Below, in pieces: positions 41,002 through 50,449 of a stretch of 64,000 nt of DNA (positions are counted from its first letter, which is position 1; the number at the start of each line of letters is the position of its first letter). The position numbers and the translations under genes were made by a program. Under the pieces are notes generated by a model. It worked only from the letters and a program-made list of their open reading frames with translations, searched no databases and was not told where the DNA came from. The stretch comes from Pseudomonadota bacterium (GTDB lineage Bacteria > Pseudomonadota > Alphaproteobacteria > Acetobacterales > Acetobacteraceae). Location: contig JAJZFB010000067.1 of NCBI GenBank assembly GCA_021805545.1, positions 32,906 through 96,905 of the forward strand, in the 5' to 3' direction.

Positions 41002-41724
41002 ATGTCCCGAGTAGCACTGGTCACCGGCGGAACACGCGGCATCGGCGCCGCCATCAGCGTCGCCCTTAAAAATGCCGGGCGGACCGTGCTGGCCAATTAT
41101 GCCGGCAACGACGCGGCGGCGGCGGCATTCCATAAGGAAACCGGCATCGAGGTGGTTAAATTCGACGTTGCCAGTTATGAGCAATGCGCCGAGGCGGTGC
41201 GGCAGATTGAGGCCAGACACGATAAGATTGAAATTCTGGTGAATAATGCCGGTATCACGCGTGATGCGGTGCTGAGCAAGATGAGCCGCGAGATGTGGGA
41301 TGCGGTGATCGATACGAATCTCGGCGCCTGCTTCAACCTGTGCAAGCTCACCTTCGATGGCATGAAGGCGCATAAATTCGGCCGCATCGTCAATATCGGC
41401 TCCATTAACGGCCAGGCCGGGCAATACGGGCAGGTTAACTACGCCGCCGCCAAATCGGGTATTCACGGCTTCACCAAGGCTCTGGCGCAGGAAGGGGCGC
41501 GTTTCTCGATTACCGTCAACGCCGTGGCGCCGGGCTATGTGGATACCGACATGGTGCGTGCCGTGCCGCCCGATGTGCTGGAGAAGATCATCGCCAAAAT
41601 CCCCCGCGGGCGCCTGGGCACCGCCGAGGATATTGCCCGCAGCGTGGTCTTTCTCACGGCCGATGAGGCGGATTTCATCACCGGCTCCACCCTCTCCATC
41701 AATGGCGGGCAGCATATGTATTAA
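41002..41724 (+). CDS. phaB: Acetoacetyl-CoA reductase
   Basis: It reduces acetoacetyl-CoA to (R)-3-hydroxybutyryl-CoA, the monomer for PhaC. The 240-residue SDR has VTGGTRGIGAAIS, NNAGITRDAVLSKMSREMWDAVIDTNL, the Ser in NIGSINGQAGQYGQVNYAAAKSG with Tyr and Lys, and ends SINGGQHMY, the PhaB-type C-terminus. CTGGAGGAAC precedes the ATG. It is separate from the phaC operon and is not next to a phaA thiolase in this window. FabG is encoded at 5.7 kb, so this copy is best read as PhaB. Confidence 0.93.
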   Translation: MSRVALVTGGTRGIGAAISVALKNAGRTVLANYAGNDAAAAAFHKETGIEVVKFDVASYEQCAEAVRQIEARHDKIEILVNNAGITRDAVLSKMSREMWDAVIDTNLGACFNLCKLTFDGMKAHKFGRIVNIGSINGQAGQYGQVNYAAAKSGIHGFTKALAQEGARFSITVNAVAPGYVDTDMVRAVPPDVLEKIIAKIPRGRLGTAEDIARSVVFLTADEADFITGSTLSINGGQHMY

Positions 41725-41728
41725 GCCA

Positions 41729-41759
41729 AGGCGGCGGGCAGGCCTCCTGCCCGCCGCCT
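41729..41759. terminator. Strong GC hairpin after phaB
   Basis: AGGCGGCGGGCAGG-CCT-CCTGCCCGCCGCCT is a perfect 14-bp stem starting five bases after the phaB stop. There is no T-run, but stem strength and position suggest the phaB transcript end. Confidence 0.65.
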
Positions 41760-41825
41760 CATCAGGATTGACGCCGCGCCGGGCGGGCCGGTAAGGCTGC
41801 CGTATTTAGCGGCGGGGAAAACAGC

Positions 41826-42965
41826 TTGGCGGTACAGCAGGCGGCGGACAAAGCGCGGCTTTATTCGCTGGAAATTGGCCGTTTTTTGGCGGCTTTCACC
41901 ATCGTGCTGGTGCATATGCAGCCCTATATGCAGGGCCATGCCGTTAACCCGGCTGGTTTTGCCCCTGCTTTTATCATTCTGCCCGGCCATTTTTGTGTGC
42001 AATATTTTTTCGCGCTCAGCGGGTTTGTCATGGTTGCGGCGCATTACCGCGATTTCGGGCGCATCGCCGCCATTCCGCGCTTTTGGTGGCTGCGTGTATG
42101 CCGTATCTACCCGGCTTACTGGCTGGCGCTGTGTATTCCGGTTTATTACCTGTACGGCGCGCTCACGCCTGGCAGCGCGGCCTCGCTGTTTCTGCTTGAC
42201 CCGTGGCATAGTAAGGAATTCATCCCCGCCGCCTGGACGCTGCGGTACGAATTCGCCTTCTACATCATGTTCGGCCTGTTCATGCTGCCTTATGTGGGCA
42301 AGCCGCTCATGGCCTATTGGATGGTGCTTACATTCTGGCGCTGGAACAATATCCCCGCCCTTGCCATCCACACCAAGCTGCTGCTTTTTCCCAACGGGCT
42401 GGCGGTGACTTATGCTTATAAATTTGTCGATATTTACAACATCTATTTTTTTGGCGGCATGGCGGCGGGGTATGCGTTTACGCGCTGGCGCTGGGGCGCG
42501 CGGGCCTATGCGGCACTGGCGGTTGCGGCGGCGGCGGCGCTGCTGTTTTACATGCTGCCGCAGGAAAACTGGGGCGAGCATTACGGCGGCAATTCGGAAT
42601 TCGACCTCGCCGTTTCGCTCGCGCTGGGCGGGGTGATGCTGGGGCTTACCGGGCTGGAAAGGCTGGGGCATTTGCGCTTTGGGCGCTGGGCGGCGTGGCT
42701 GGGTATGCTCTCCTACCCGCTTTACATCATCCACATGCCGCTGATGCTGCTGGCCGATAACGCGCTGCATTGGGGCCATTACGGCACCGCTGCGCTGTAT
42801 CTGCATTTTGCCTTGCTGCTGGGCGGCACGCTGCTTATCGCCGCGCTTATTACCGTATTGTTCGACCAGCCGGTGCAGCGCCTGTTGCGGCGCCTCACGC
42901 GGCGCATCTGGCGCCCGGCGGCGCAGCCTGGCCCGCATGGCCGGCCGGTAGGCGGGGCGGCATGA
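41826..42965 (+). CDS. Acyltransferase 3 (OafA/YrhL-like), copy 1
   Basis: This 379-residue integral membrane acyltransferase has about ten membrane segments. It reads LEIGRFLAAFTIVLVHMQPYMQGH (the family His), CVQYFFALSGFVM, RVCRIYPAYWLALCIPVYYL and IPAAWTLRYEFAFYIMFGLFMLPYVG. The family O-acylates polysaccharides, lipid A or other surface sugars. It starts at TTG 41826 with no strong ribosome binding site. The next gene is its close paralogue, overlapping by four bases. Confidence 0.9.
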   Translation: MAVQQAADKARLYSLEIGRFLAAFTIVLVHMQPYMQGHAVNPAGFAPAFIILPGHFCVQYFFALSGFVMVAAHYRDFGRIAAIPRFWWLRVCRIYPAYWLALCIPVYYLYGALTPGSAASLFLLDPWHSKEFIPAAWTLRYEFAFYIMFGLFMLPYVGKPLMAYWMVLTFWRWNNIPALAIHTKLLLFPNGLAVTYAYKFVDIYNIYFFGGMAAGYAFTRWRWGARAYAALAVAAAAALLFYMLPQENWGEHYGGNSEFDLAVSLALGGVMLGLTGLERLGHLRFGRWAAWLGMLSYPLYIIHMPLMLLADNALHWGHYGTAALYLHFALLLGGTLLIAALITVLFDQPVQRLLRRLTRRIWRPAAQPGPHGRPVGGAA

Positions 42966-44092
42966 GCGCGGGGCAGGACGGCAAGACCAAGCTGCTATCG
43001 CTGGAGCTGGGGCGTTTTATGGCCGCCGCCATGGTGATGCTGAGCCATGTGGCGCCGTATGTAAACGGGCACGCCGCCCCTGGCGCCAGGCCGGTTTTTG
43101 GCAATATGCTGTTTCCCGGCCCGCTGGGGGTGCAGTATTTTTTCGTGCTGTCCGGCTTCGTGATGGCCAGCACGCATCATGCCGATTTTGGCAAAATTTC
43201 ATCCGTGCCTAAATTCTGGTGGCGCCGGGCTTGCCGCATTTACCCGGCTTATTGGCTGGCTTTATGTATTCCGGCCTATTATCTGTTTGGCGCCATGACG
43301 CCGCGGCTTACGCTGCAACTGGTTACGCTCAGCCCGTGGCATGATCTGGAATATATTCCCGCCGCCTGGACGCTGCGTTACGAGATGGCGTTCTACATCA
43401 TGTTCGGCCTGTGCATGTTGCCTTATGTTGGCAGGCCGGTTTTGGCGCTGTGGGTTGCCGCCACGGTTTGGCACTGCTTCTGGCGGCTTGGCTTCTGGCT
43501 GCTGGGGCCTGTTCTTTCACCGCGCCATATTCTGCCGGTTTATAATTTTATCGGCACGCATGGGGGGCTTTTTGTTGCCTTTGCGCTGTTCTATTTTTTC
43601 ACCGGGCTGGCGGCGGGCTGCGCTTATGTAAAATGCCGTTTTGGCCGCAAGGCGTGGGGCGGTGTGCTGGCGGGCGGGCTGGTGCTGCTGGCGCTGCTGC
43701 TGCCGCACGAGCAATGGGGCGTGACCTATGGCCCAAGCCCGGCCTTCGCGCTGCGCATGGCCTGCGTGCTGGCGGTGGCCATGCTGGGGCTGGCCGGGCT
43801 GGAGCGCGCGGGCGGGTTAAGGCTTGGGCGCTGGGCCGGGTGGCTTGGGGCCATTTCATATCCTCTCTATATCTTCCACGAACCCGCACTGCTGGTGATA
43901 ACCAATGCGCTGCATCCGGGGCGCTATCAGGGGCTGGGGCTGTATCTGCTGCTCGCGGCCATTACGGCGGCCATTCTGGCCCTGGCCGCGCTGGTGACGT
44001 TTTTTTACGACCAGCCCATCCAGCGCCTGCTGCGGCGCGCGGGGCGCGGCAAGGGCGCCGCTGCCCGGTTGAATCCGCTGCCCGGGGCCTGA
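42962..44092 (+). CDS. Acyltransferase 3 (OafA/YrhL-like), copy 2
   Basis: This 376-residue paralogue of the preceding gene aligns along its whole length (LELGRFMAAAMVMLSHVAPYVNGH, GVQYFFVLSGFVM, RACRIYPAYWLALCIPAYYLFGAMTP, IPAAWTLRYEMAFYIMFGLCMLPYVG). It starts at the ATG at 42962 that overlaps the previous stop; the ORF-track start at 42770 is inside copy 1. Tandem duplication with divergence suggests different acyl or sugar specificity. The stop TGA overlaps the start of a family A palindrome. Confidence 0.9.
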   Translation: MSAGQDGKTKLLSLELGRFMAAAMVMLSHVAPYVNGHAAPGARPVFGNMLFPGPLGVQYFFVLSGFVMASTHHADFGKISSVPKFWWRRACRIYPAYWLALCIPAYYLFGAMTPRLTLQLVTLSPWHDLEYIPAAWTLRYEMAFYIMFGLCMLPYVGRPVLALWVAATVWHCFWRLGFWLLGPVLSPRHILPVYNFIGTHGGLFVAFALFYFFTGLAAGCAYVKCRFGRKAWGGVLAGGLVLLALLLPHEQWGVTYGPSPAFALRMACVLAVAMLGLAGLERAGGLRLGRWAGWLGAISYPLYIFHEPALLVITNALHPGRYQGLGLYLLLAAITAAILALAALVTFFYDQPIQRLLRRAGRGKGAAARLNPLPGA

Positions 44093-44138
44093 TACCAACG
44101 GCCATTGAGCATGACCGTTGGTATCAAGTCATCGCGCT
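44091..44138. repeat. Dispersed palindromic repeat, family A, copy 5, plus a family C fragment
   Basis: GATACCAACGGCCAT-TGAGC-ATGACCGTTGGTATC is the family A core with one base change in the left arm. It is followed by CAAGTCATCGCGC, which matches the end of family C. It separates the convergent acyltransferase and glycosyltransferase genes and touches both stop codons, a likely shared terminator. Confidence 0.85.
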
Positions 44139-45491
44139 TTAACGCGGGCTGCACCACGCCACGCCTGCCGGGCAGCCTGTTTGCGCCGCCACGGCGCGGC
44201 TGGCATGGTCCACGCGCAGCGTAACCGCCACGGCCCGCCCGGCTGGAATATGCCCAGGGTGGACCAGCAAAATCCGCATATCATCGGGTGCCGAGGCAAT
44301 GAACGGGCCGGGTATGCCCACGCCATCATTGCCAAACGGCAACAGCACCAGCGCACCGGGGTATGCGGCGGCCTGGCGCGCGGCTTGTGCTTGCGGCTGC
44401 ATGGTGGAGGGCGCCAGCGCCAGCCCGGCAATGGCGGCGGCCTGCGCCGTTAGCACCACCCCCAGCAGCCAGCGTGGCAAGGCGGGGGCCAGCAGCAGCG
44501 CAACATAAGGCGTGGCGAAGGCGAGATAGCGGATTTCGATGGGCGTGTTGCCGAAGATGAAGCCAAGTGCCAGCAAACCGCAGGGTGTGGCCAGCGCCAG
44601 CGCGGCGAAAAACGGGGCGCTGGGGTGGCGGCGCCGGGCCACGCGGCGCAGGCAGGCCGCGAACAGCAAGGCCAGCGCGCCCGCCACGGGCATAGCAAAA
44701 CGCCCGGCATAAAGCGGCAGCCCGCCAAACAGGGAAGCGCCGGAATCACGCGCCAGCAGCGCCAGCGCGTGGGGCAGAGAGAAGGCGGTGAATTGCCCCG
44801 GCCGCGAGCCGCGCTGGGCCAGAAAAAACCAGGCGCAGGCGGGCATGAAAGGCAGAAACCCCGCCAGCGCGGCGGGCAATAACCGGGGGCGGCGCAGCAC
44901 CAGCCAGGCCAGCGCCGCCAAGGCCGGGAACAAGGCCAGGTAATTGGTGAAACACGCCGCGCCAAACGCCATACCCGCCCCGCAAGCCCGCCCCCAGCGC
45001 CGCGCCCGCAATGCCAGCAGCACGCCGGCAAGGGTAAGGGTTTGCGCCAAGGCAAAATCGCGCGCCACAATGCCCGTATAGGCAAACCCGTAGGAAAACA
45101 GCGTGAGAAACAAAGCCGGGTAGAGCGGCACATCCGCTGCCTCCGCCAGCCGCGCCAAAAGCAAAACCCCCGCCAGGGTAAACAGCACGGAAAGCAGCCG
45201 GGCCGCGAACCAGGACGGGCCTATAAGGTTGCGCCAAACCTCCAGCGCCCAGAAATAAAGCGGCGGGTGAACATCGCCCGCGCGCAGGCTCTGCGCGATA
45301 TGCCCAAAACCGGCATGGCCCGCATAAAGCCACCTTACCGACCCGGCGGTGAATACCCCACCGGGCCAGGCCGGGCGGGCATGCCCGGCGGTGAGGAAGA
45401 TGGAATAAGCCTCGTCATATTCCGGTGCCCGCGCCCAGGCGATGGCGGCAAGCAGCGCGGCGGCCAGCACGAAAAACCCGGTAAGCCTCAT
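44139..45491 (-). CDS. GT-C-type membrane glycosyltransferase (PMT/ArnT-like)
   Basis: This 450-residue polytopic protein has YDEAYSIFLTAGHARP near the N-terminus (the catalytic Asp loop) and DVHPPLYFWALEVW in the first large loop, as in lipid-linked sugar transferases of the GT39/GT83 type. About ten hydrophobic segments follow, then a soluble C-terminal part (ALVLLPFGNDGVGIPGPFIASAPDDMRILL). It probably moves a sugar from a polyprenyl carrier to a lipid or protein outside the membrane. It is convergent with the acyltransferases, which could modify the same surface glycan. Confidence 0.8.
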   Translation of the reverse strand: MRLTGFFVLAAALLAAIAWARAPEYDEAYSIFLTAGHARPAWPGGVFTAGSVRWLYAGHAGFGHIAQSLRAGDVHPPLYFWALEVWRNLIGPSWFAARLLSVLFTLAGVLLLARLAEAADVPLYPALFLTLFSYGFAYTGIVARDFALAQTLTLAGVLLALRARRWGRACGAGMAFGAACFTNYLALFPALAALAWLVLRRPRLLPAALAGFLPFMPACAWFFLAQRGSRPGQFTAFSLPHALALLARDSGASLFGGLPLYAGRFAMPVAGALALLFAACLRRVARRRHPSAPFFAALALATPCGLLALGFIFGNTPIEIRYLAFATPYVALLLAPALPRWLLGVVLTAQAAAIAGLALAPSTMQPQAQAARQAAAYPGALVLLPFGNDGVGIPGPFIASAPDDMRILLVHPGHIPAGRAVAVTLRVDHASRAVAAQTGCPAGVAWCSPR

Positions 45492-45527
45492 GCCGCCATG
45501 GTAGCGGGTATGGTGGCGTTTGCAATC

Positions 45528-45956
45528 TCAGGTAGATTTTTTAAGCGGCGAGGGTTGTTGTGCCACATGCTCCAGCGCCGGGTCTATGCAGGCCCAGCGC
45601 GGTGCGCTGCTGGTCCATATGGCGGCGCTGGGCTGGATGATGTTGGGATCGTCGAGCGTGCCCACGCGCACGATGACGAATTCCGGCAGAGCCTCGCCCC
45701 GGCTGCAGATATGCGTGCCACAGACAGGGCAGAAGGATCGGTGCATGATGTTGCCGCTATCGGCGGTGCGGATAAATTCGCGCATCTCGCCCATGAATGT
45801 AATGGCGGCGCTGGGAAAAACGGCATTCACCGTGGCATTGCCCGCGGCGATGTATTGGCAGGCGCGGCAATAGCACAGGCGCGAGACGAGCGGCGCAACC
45901 TGAGCCTGATACCGTACCGCGCCGCATAAGCAGCCGCCTTCAATCATCTCACTCAT
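45528..45956 (-). CDS. GFA family (glutathione-dependent formaldehyde-activating-like) protein
   Basis: This 142-residue zinc protein has CLCGAVRY, CYCRACQ and FCPVCGTHI, the conserved zinc ligands of the GFA/CENP-V fold. Biochemical function of most members is not settled. The 3' end of gpsA overlaps its start by eight bases, so it is probably read from the same message. Confidence 0.92.
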   Translation of the reverse strand: MSEMIEGGCLCGAVRYQAQVAPLVSRLCYCRACQYIAAGNATVNAVFPSAAITFMGEMREFIRTADSGNIMHRSFCPVCGTHICSRGEALPEFVIVRVGTLDDPNIIQPSAAIWTSSAPRWACIDPALEHVAQQPSPLKKST

Positions 45957-46902
45957 CCCTCAATGCGCGGCCCATGAGCGAGGCCATGGTTTGCGGGATA
46001 TTCCTGGCGCCGGAGAGCAATTCCGTCACGGCTTGCGTAATGGGCATGTCCACCCCCGCCGCCGTGGCGCGGGCCAGCAGGGCCGGGGCGGTGGCCACAC
46101 CTTCCGTCACGCTCTCGCGCGCGGCGAGGATGGCCTCCAGCCGCTCGCCCTGCCCCAGCGCATACCCCAGCGAGAAATTGCGGCTGCTGGGGCCGGTGCA
46201 GGTCAGCAGCAAATCGCCCAGGCCCGAGAGGCCGGAAATGGTTTCCGCCCGCCCGCCAATGGCATGGGCCAGCCGGGCGATTTCCGCCAGGCCGCGCGTA
46301 ATGAGGGCGGCGCGCGCATTCTCGCCCAGCCCGGCGCCAATAACGGCCCCGGCGGCAATGGCGATGACATTTTTGGCCGCCCCGCCCAAGGCCGCGCCCA
46401 GGCTGTCGGCGCTGCCGTAAAGCCGCAGCGTGCTGGTGTGCAAGGCGGCAATCAGTTCCGCGCGGGTTGCGGCATCCGGCATGGCCAGCACGGCGGCGGC
46501 GGGCAGGCCGGCGGCAATTTCATGCGCGAAATTGGGGCCGGTGAGCATGGCGGCGGGGCGGTTGGCAACAATTTCCGGCGGCAGAAGCAGGGTTTCGCGC
46601 TCCAGCCCCTTGCAGCATAGCAGCAAGTGCGGGCCGGGCGGCAAGGCGGGCAGAATGGCGCGCAAATGCTGCATGGGCACGGCCAGCAGCAGAATATCCG
46701 CCGCCGGAATCTGGTGCGTGATGGCGAGATTGTCTGGCAGCCTCGCGCCGGGCAGGCGGGGGTTCTCACGCGTGGCCCGCATCTGTGCCGCCTTATCCGG
46801 GCTGCGCGCCCAAAGGGTCACGTTCTTGTCCGCCCCGGCGAAGAGCATGGCGAGCGCCGTGCCCCAGGCCCCGGCGCCGATCACGCCTATATGCCTATTC
46901 AT
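45949..46902 (-). CDS. gpsA: Glycerol-3-phosphate dehydrogenase (NAD(P)+)
   Basis: It reduces dihydroxyacetone phosphate to sn-glycerol-3-phosphate for phospholipid synthesis. The 317-residue protein has IGVIGAGAWGTALAMLFA (cofactor), LLLCCKGLE, MLTGPNFAHEIAAGLPAAAVLA and the catalytic Lys in GAAKNVIAIAAG, with SGLGDLLLTCTGPSSRNFSLG. The ATG at 46902 is used; the ORF track adds a TTG codon. It overlaps rlmJ and the GFA gene by eight bases each, part of the tsaD-rlmJ-gpsA-GFA operon. Confidence 0.96.
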   Translation of the reverse strand: MNRHIGVIGAGAWGTALAMLFAGADKNVTLWARSPDKAAQMRATRENPRLPGARLPDNLAITHQIPAADILLLAVPMQHLRAILPALPPGPHLLLCCKGLERETLLLPPEIVANRPAAMLTGPNFAHEIAAGLPAAAVLAMPDAATRAELIAALHTSTLRLYGSADSLGAALGGAAKNVIAIAAGAVIGAGLGENARAALITRGLAEIARLAHAIGGRAETISGLSGLGDLLLTCTGPSSRNFSLGYALGQGERLEAILAARESVTEGVATAPALLARATAAGVDMPITQAVTELLSGARNIPQTMASLMGRALRDE

Positions 46903-47707
46903 CAATCAGCCGCTCCACCACGGCGCTGCACCCTGGCTCGCCCAAGGCTGCTTCGCAAGCGGCCAGTATGGGGGCGGCTTCATCCTGCAGCCCGAAAGGC
47001 GGGTTGATGACGAGCAGGCCGCAGCCATTCAGCGCGGCGGGGTTCGTGTCTGGGCGGCGTAAAAATTCCAGGGCGATGGCGTCGCGCAGGGGGGTGAGTT
47101 TCAGGCTCTCGAAAAACGCGCGCACCGGGGCGCGGTGTTTTATGGGGTACCACACCACGAACGCACCGGAGGGAAATTTGCGCCACGCCGCCGCCAGCGT
47201 GGCGGCAAGGGTGGAAAATTCGTCCGGGCGCTCGAAAGGCGGGTCGATCAGCACCAGCGCGCGGCGCTCCGGCGGGGGCAAAAAGGCGTTCAGCGCCTCG
47301 TACCCGTCGCGCTCATGCACCGCCACGTTGCTATGGCCGCGCATGGTGCGTTTCAGCGTGGCGGCGTCCTCGGGGTGCAGCTCGCAGGCCACCAGCCGGT
47401 CTTGCGGGCGCAGCAGCGCGGCGGCAATGGCGGGGGAGCCGGGGTAGAGGCCCAGTTTGCGCACCAGCGCCACGTAATCCGCCAGGGCCGGGGGCGGGTT
47501 ATCGAGGATTTTGCCGATGCCCTCGCGCCATTCGCCGGTTTTTTCGGCCTCGCCAGCCTGCAAATTGTAATGGCCGATGCCTGCGTGCGTATCGAGCAGC
47601 AGGAAGGGCTTTTCCTTGCGCTGCATGGCGCGGATGAGCGGGATGAGCAAAGCGTGCTTCATCACATCGGCGAAATTGCCGGCGTGGTAGATGTGCCGGT
47701 AATTCAT
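46895..47707 (-). CDS. rlmJ: 23S rRNA (adenine2030-N6)-methyltransferase
   Basis: This 270-residue SAM-dependent methyltransferase has [21 protein letters not shown], the RlmJ signature start, followed by [13 protein letters not shown] and the catalytic [13 protein letters not shown] (DPPF). It methylates A2030 of 23S rRNA in E. coli. Overlaps tsaD by four bases (ATGA) and gpsA by eight. Confidence 0.95.
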   Translation of the reverse strand: MNYRHIYHAGNFADVMKHALLIPLIRAMQRKEKPFLLLDTHAGIGHYNLQAGEAEKTGEWREGIGKILDNPPPALADYVALVRKLGLYPGSPAIAAALLRPQDRLVACELHPEDAATLKRTMRGHSNVAVHERDGYEALNAFLPPPERRALVLIDPPFERPDEFSTLAATLAAAWRKFPSGAFVVWYPIKHRAPVRAFFESLKLTPLRDAIALEFLRRPDTNPAALNGCGLLVINPPFGLQDEAAPILAACEAALGEPGCSAVVERLIDE

Positions 47708-48786
47708 GCCAGCGTGTCCAGCGGCCAGCGCGGCTTGCAGGGGGCGGCCAGCGGGCTGGTTATGCCCGCGCGCAGGCGCTCCAGCCCGGCCCAGGCCACC
47801 ATTACGGCGTTATCGGTACACAGGCGCAGCGGCGGGGCGATGAGCGGCTTGCCCGCCTGCGCCGCCACCCCCGCCAGCCGGGCGCGTATGGCCTTGTTGG
47901 CCGCCACCCCGCCCGCCACCACAATGGCGGTGGCGCTGGGGCACATGGCCAGCGCGTGGCTTAGCCGGTCGCCCAGAATATCGGTTACCGCCACCTGAAA
48001 GCTCGCGGCAATATCCGCCGCGCGGGCGCGGGCAATGGCGCCGGGCGGCTCCTCGGCCACCAACTGCGCGATGGCGGTTTTAAGGCCGGAGAAAGAGAAA
48101 TCGCACCCCTCACGCCCCCGTAGCGGGCGGGGCAGCGCAATGCTGGGTGTGCCTTCAAGTGCCAGAGCCTCCAAAGCCGGGCCGCCAGGGTAGGGCAGGC
48201 CGAGCAGTTTGGCGGATTTGTCGAAGGCTTCGCCCACCGCATCGTCCAGCGTGGTGCCCAGCAGCCGGTAGCGCCCCAGCCCTTCCACCGCCACGCATTG
48301 CGAATGCCCGCCGGAGAGCAGCAGCAGTAGATACGGAAAAGCGGGCTGTTCCGGCGCCAGGCCGGGCAGCCGGGCGGTGAGGGCGTGGGCTTCCAGATGG
48401 TTGATGGCGATATAGGGCAGCCCGGCGGCAATGGCGGCGCCCTTGGCATAGGCCGTGCCCACAAGCAGCCCGCCGATAAGCCCCGGCCCGGCGGTGGCGG
48501 CAATGGCGGCGAGGTCCGCAAACCCCAGCCCGGCCTCGCGCAGCGCGTCCTTCACCATGGCATCGAGCGCGGCCAGATGGGCGCGGGCGGCAATTTCGGG
48601 CACCACCCCGCCAAAAGCGGCATGGTCGGCAATCTGGCTCAGCACGCGCTCGGCCAGAATCGTGCCATCCGGCGCCAGAATCGCGGCGGCGGTTTCGTCG
48701 CAGGAGCTTTCTATACCCAGGATGGGCGCGCGCGGGGCTGGTTGGGCGGCCGCGCGCCTTTCAGGGTCTCCGTCTTTTCTTTCCAT
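47704..48786 (-). CDS. tsaD: tRNA N6-adenosine threonylcarbamoyltransferase
   Basis: It transfers threonylcarbamoyl to A37 of ANN-decoding tRNAs with TsaB and TsaE. The 360-residue protein has [14 protein letters not shown] (about 26-39), [17 protein letters not shown], the metal motif [11 protein letters not shown] (HxxxH), [11 protein letters not shown] and [13 protein letters not shown]. The first 20 or so residues are a charged extension. Its start is only 23 bases from the hemC start on the other strand, a head-to-head pair common in alphaproteobacteria. Confidence 0.97.
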   Translation of the reverse strand: MERKDGDPERRAAAQPAPRAPILGIESSCDETAAAILAPDGTILAERVLSQIADHAAFGGVVPEIAARAHLAALDAMVKDALREAGLGFADLAAIAATAGPGLIGGLLVGTAYAKGAAIAAGLPYIAINHLEAHALTARLPGLAPEQPAFPYLLLLLSGGHSQCVAVEGLGRYRLLGTTLDDAVGEAFDKSAKLLGLPYPGGPALEALALEGTPSIALPRPLRGREGCDFSFSGLKTAIAQLVAEEPPGAIARARAADIAASFQVAVTDILGDRLSHALAMCPSATAIVVAGGVAANKAIRARLAGVAAQAGKPLIAPPLRLCTDNAVMVAWAGLERLRAGITSPLAAPCKPRWPLDTLA

Positions 48787-48809
48787 GCGTCCCGCTCTAG
48801 ACCAGCTTC

Positions 48810-49784
48810 GTGAAAACCGTAACTCCCCCGCACGCCCGCGGGCTGCCGCTTAAAGCCGGCACGCGCGGCTCGCCCCTGGCCCGCCAGCAAACTGCCACCT
48901 TTCTCTCCCTGTTGCGCCAGGTCTGCCCTGTTCTTGGCCGCTCGGAAGTGTTCGAGGAACATCTCATCACCACCACCGGCGATGCGGTGCAGAACCGGCC
49001 CCTGGCCGAGATTGGCGGCAAGGGGCTGTTCGCCAAGGAAATTCACGAGGCGCTGGCGGCAGGGCGGATAGATTTCGCGGTGCACAGCCTGAAGGATCTG
49101 GAGACAGTGCTGCCCGAGGGCATCGCTTTGGCCTGCACGCTGAAGCGTGAGGATGCGCGGGATGTGCTGATTCTGCCCCCCGGCGCCAAGGTGGACCCGG
49201 CGGACCCGTATGGCGCGCTGGCCAATGGCGCCAATATTGGCTCGGCCAGCGTGCGGCGGCAGGCGCAGCTTAAATATGCGCGGCCGGACCTCAATTTCTC
49301 TCTGCTGCGCGGCAATGTGGGCACGCGCCTGGCCAAGGTGGAAAACGGCGAGGTGGATGCCACGCTGCTGGCCTATGCCGGGCTGCGGCGGCTGGGGCTG
49401 GCGGATAAGGCCAGCGTGGTGCTCAGCCCGGAGCAGATGGTGCCATCAGCCTGCCAGGGCATTGTGGGCATTACCGTGCGCAAGGCGGATGAGAATTTGT
49501 GGGAGCTGCTGGCAGCGATTGAAGACCCCGAGGCCAAGGCGGTTTCCGCCGCCGAGCGCGCGCTGCTGATGGCGCTGGACGGCTCCTGCCGCACGCCCAT
49601 TGGCGGCTATGCGCGGCTGATGGAGGATGGCACGCTGCACTTAACCGGGCTGGTGGCGCGGGCCGATGGCACGTTTTTACTCCAGCGCAGCATAACCGGC
49701 GCGGTGGCCGATGCGGCGGCTTTGGGCAATGAGCTGGGGCGCGAACTGAAGGCTGACAGCCCGGCGGATATTTTCGCGCCGTGA
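48810..49784 (+). CDS. hemC: Hydroxymethylbilane synthase (porphobilinogen deaminase)
   Basis: It polymerises four porphobilinogens to hydroxymethylbilane in heme synthesis. The 324-residue protein has [58 protein letters not shown] and the dipyrromethane-binding Cys in [13 protein letters not shown]. It starts at GTG close to the divergent tsaD start. It overlaps hemD by four bases (GTGA) and begins the hemC-hemD-mitofilin-hemY operon. Confidence 0.97.
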   Translation: MKTVTPPHARGLPLKAGTRGSPLARQQTATFLSLLRQVCPVLGRSEVFEEHLITTTGDAVQNRPLAEIGGKGLFAKEIHEALAAGRIDFAVHSLKDLETVLPEGIALACTLKREDARDVLILPPGAKVDPADPYGALANGANIGSASVRRQAQLKYARPDLNFSLLRGNVGTRLAKVENGEVDATLLAYAGLRRLGLADKASVVLSPEQMVPSACQGIVGITVRKADENLWELLAAIEDPEAKAVSAAERALLMALDGSCRTPIGGYARLMEDGTLHLTGLVARADGTFLLQRSITGAVADAAALGNELGRELKADSPADIFAP

Positions 49785-50449
49785 AATTACTGGTGACCAG
49801 GCCAGAGCCGGGGGCCAGCGCCACCGCGCGGCGCCTGGAAGCCATGGGGCATGAGCCGGTTTTGCTGCCCTGCCTGAGCGTGAAAACCGTGCCGCCCCGC
49901 CTGCCGCCGCACCCCGCCGCGCTGGTGGTAACCAGTGGCCAGGCCGTGCCCGCTTTGCCCGCGCGGCTGCACCATGTGCCGGTATTCTGCGTGGGCGACG
50001 CCACGGGCGCCAAGCTGCGCCAGGCCGGGTTTACCCGTGTGGAAAGCGCGCAGGGCGATGCGGAGGATTTATTCCGGCTGATCGCAGCCCGGCGCGTGCC
50101 GGGGCTGCATGTGCTGGCAGTGGGCGAGCGCCATGGGCAGGCGCTGCTGGCCAGGCTGCGCGCCGCGGGCATTTCCGCCGTGCGGCGCAAGGTTTATAGC
50201 GTGGCCAAGCTGCGGCACATGCCTGAAGACGTGCTGGCGCTGCTGGCGGCGGGCGGGCTGGAAGGCGCCTTGTTCTATTCGGCCGAAACAGCGCGGGCTT
50301 TTGCCGCTTTGCACCCGCCCGGCACGGGCGCCATGGAGGCGTTTACGCTGAGCGAAAATGTGGCCCAGGCCGTTAAAGGCTTGCCCTGGCGGAAAATTCA
50401 TGCCGCATTGGCCCCAACGGAGGCGGATTTGATGGCGTTGCTGGCATGA
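49781..50449 (+). CDS. hemD: Uroporphyrinogen-III synthase
   Basis: It cyclises hydroxymethylbilane with inversion of ring D. The 222-residue protein begins LLVTRPEPGASATARRLEAMGHEPVLLPCL, typical of HemD, with VFCVGDATGAKLRQAGF and GALFYSAETARAF in the second half. The family has low sequence conservation, but position after hemC settles the call. GTG start, coupled to hemC and to the next gene by four-base overlaps. Confidence 0.93.
   Translation: MKLLVTRPEPGASATARRLEAMGHEPVLLPCLSVKTVPPRLPPHPAALVVTSGQAVPALPARLHHVPVFCVGDATGAKLRQAGFTRVESAQGDAEDLFRLIAARRVPGLHVLAVGERHGQALLARLRAAGISAVRRKVYSVAKLRHMPEDVLALLAAGGLEGALFYSAETARAFAALHPPGTGAMEAFTLSENVAQAVKGLPWRKIHAALAPTEADLMALLA

Noticed and set aside
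41002-41724. Second fabG
   Set aside because: The SINGGQHMY ending and PHA gene content fit PhaB better; fabG is in the fab cluster at 5.7 kb.
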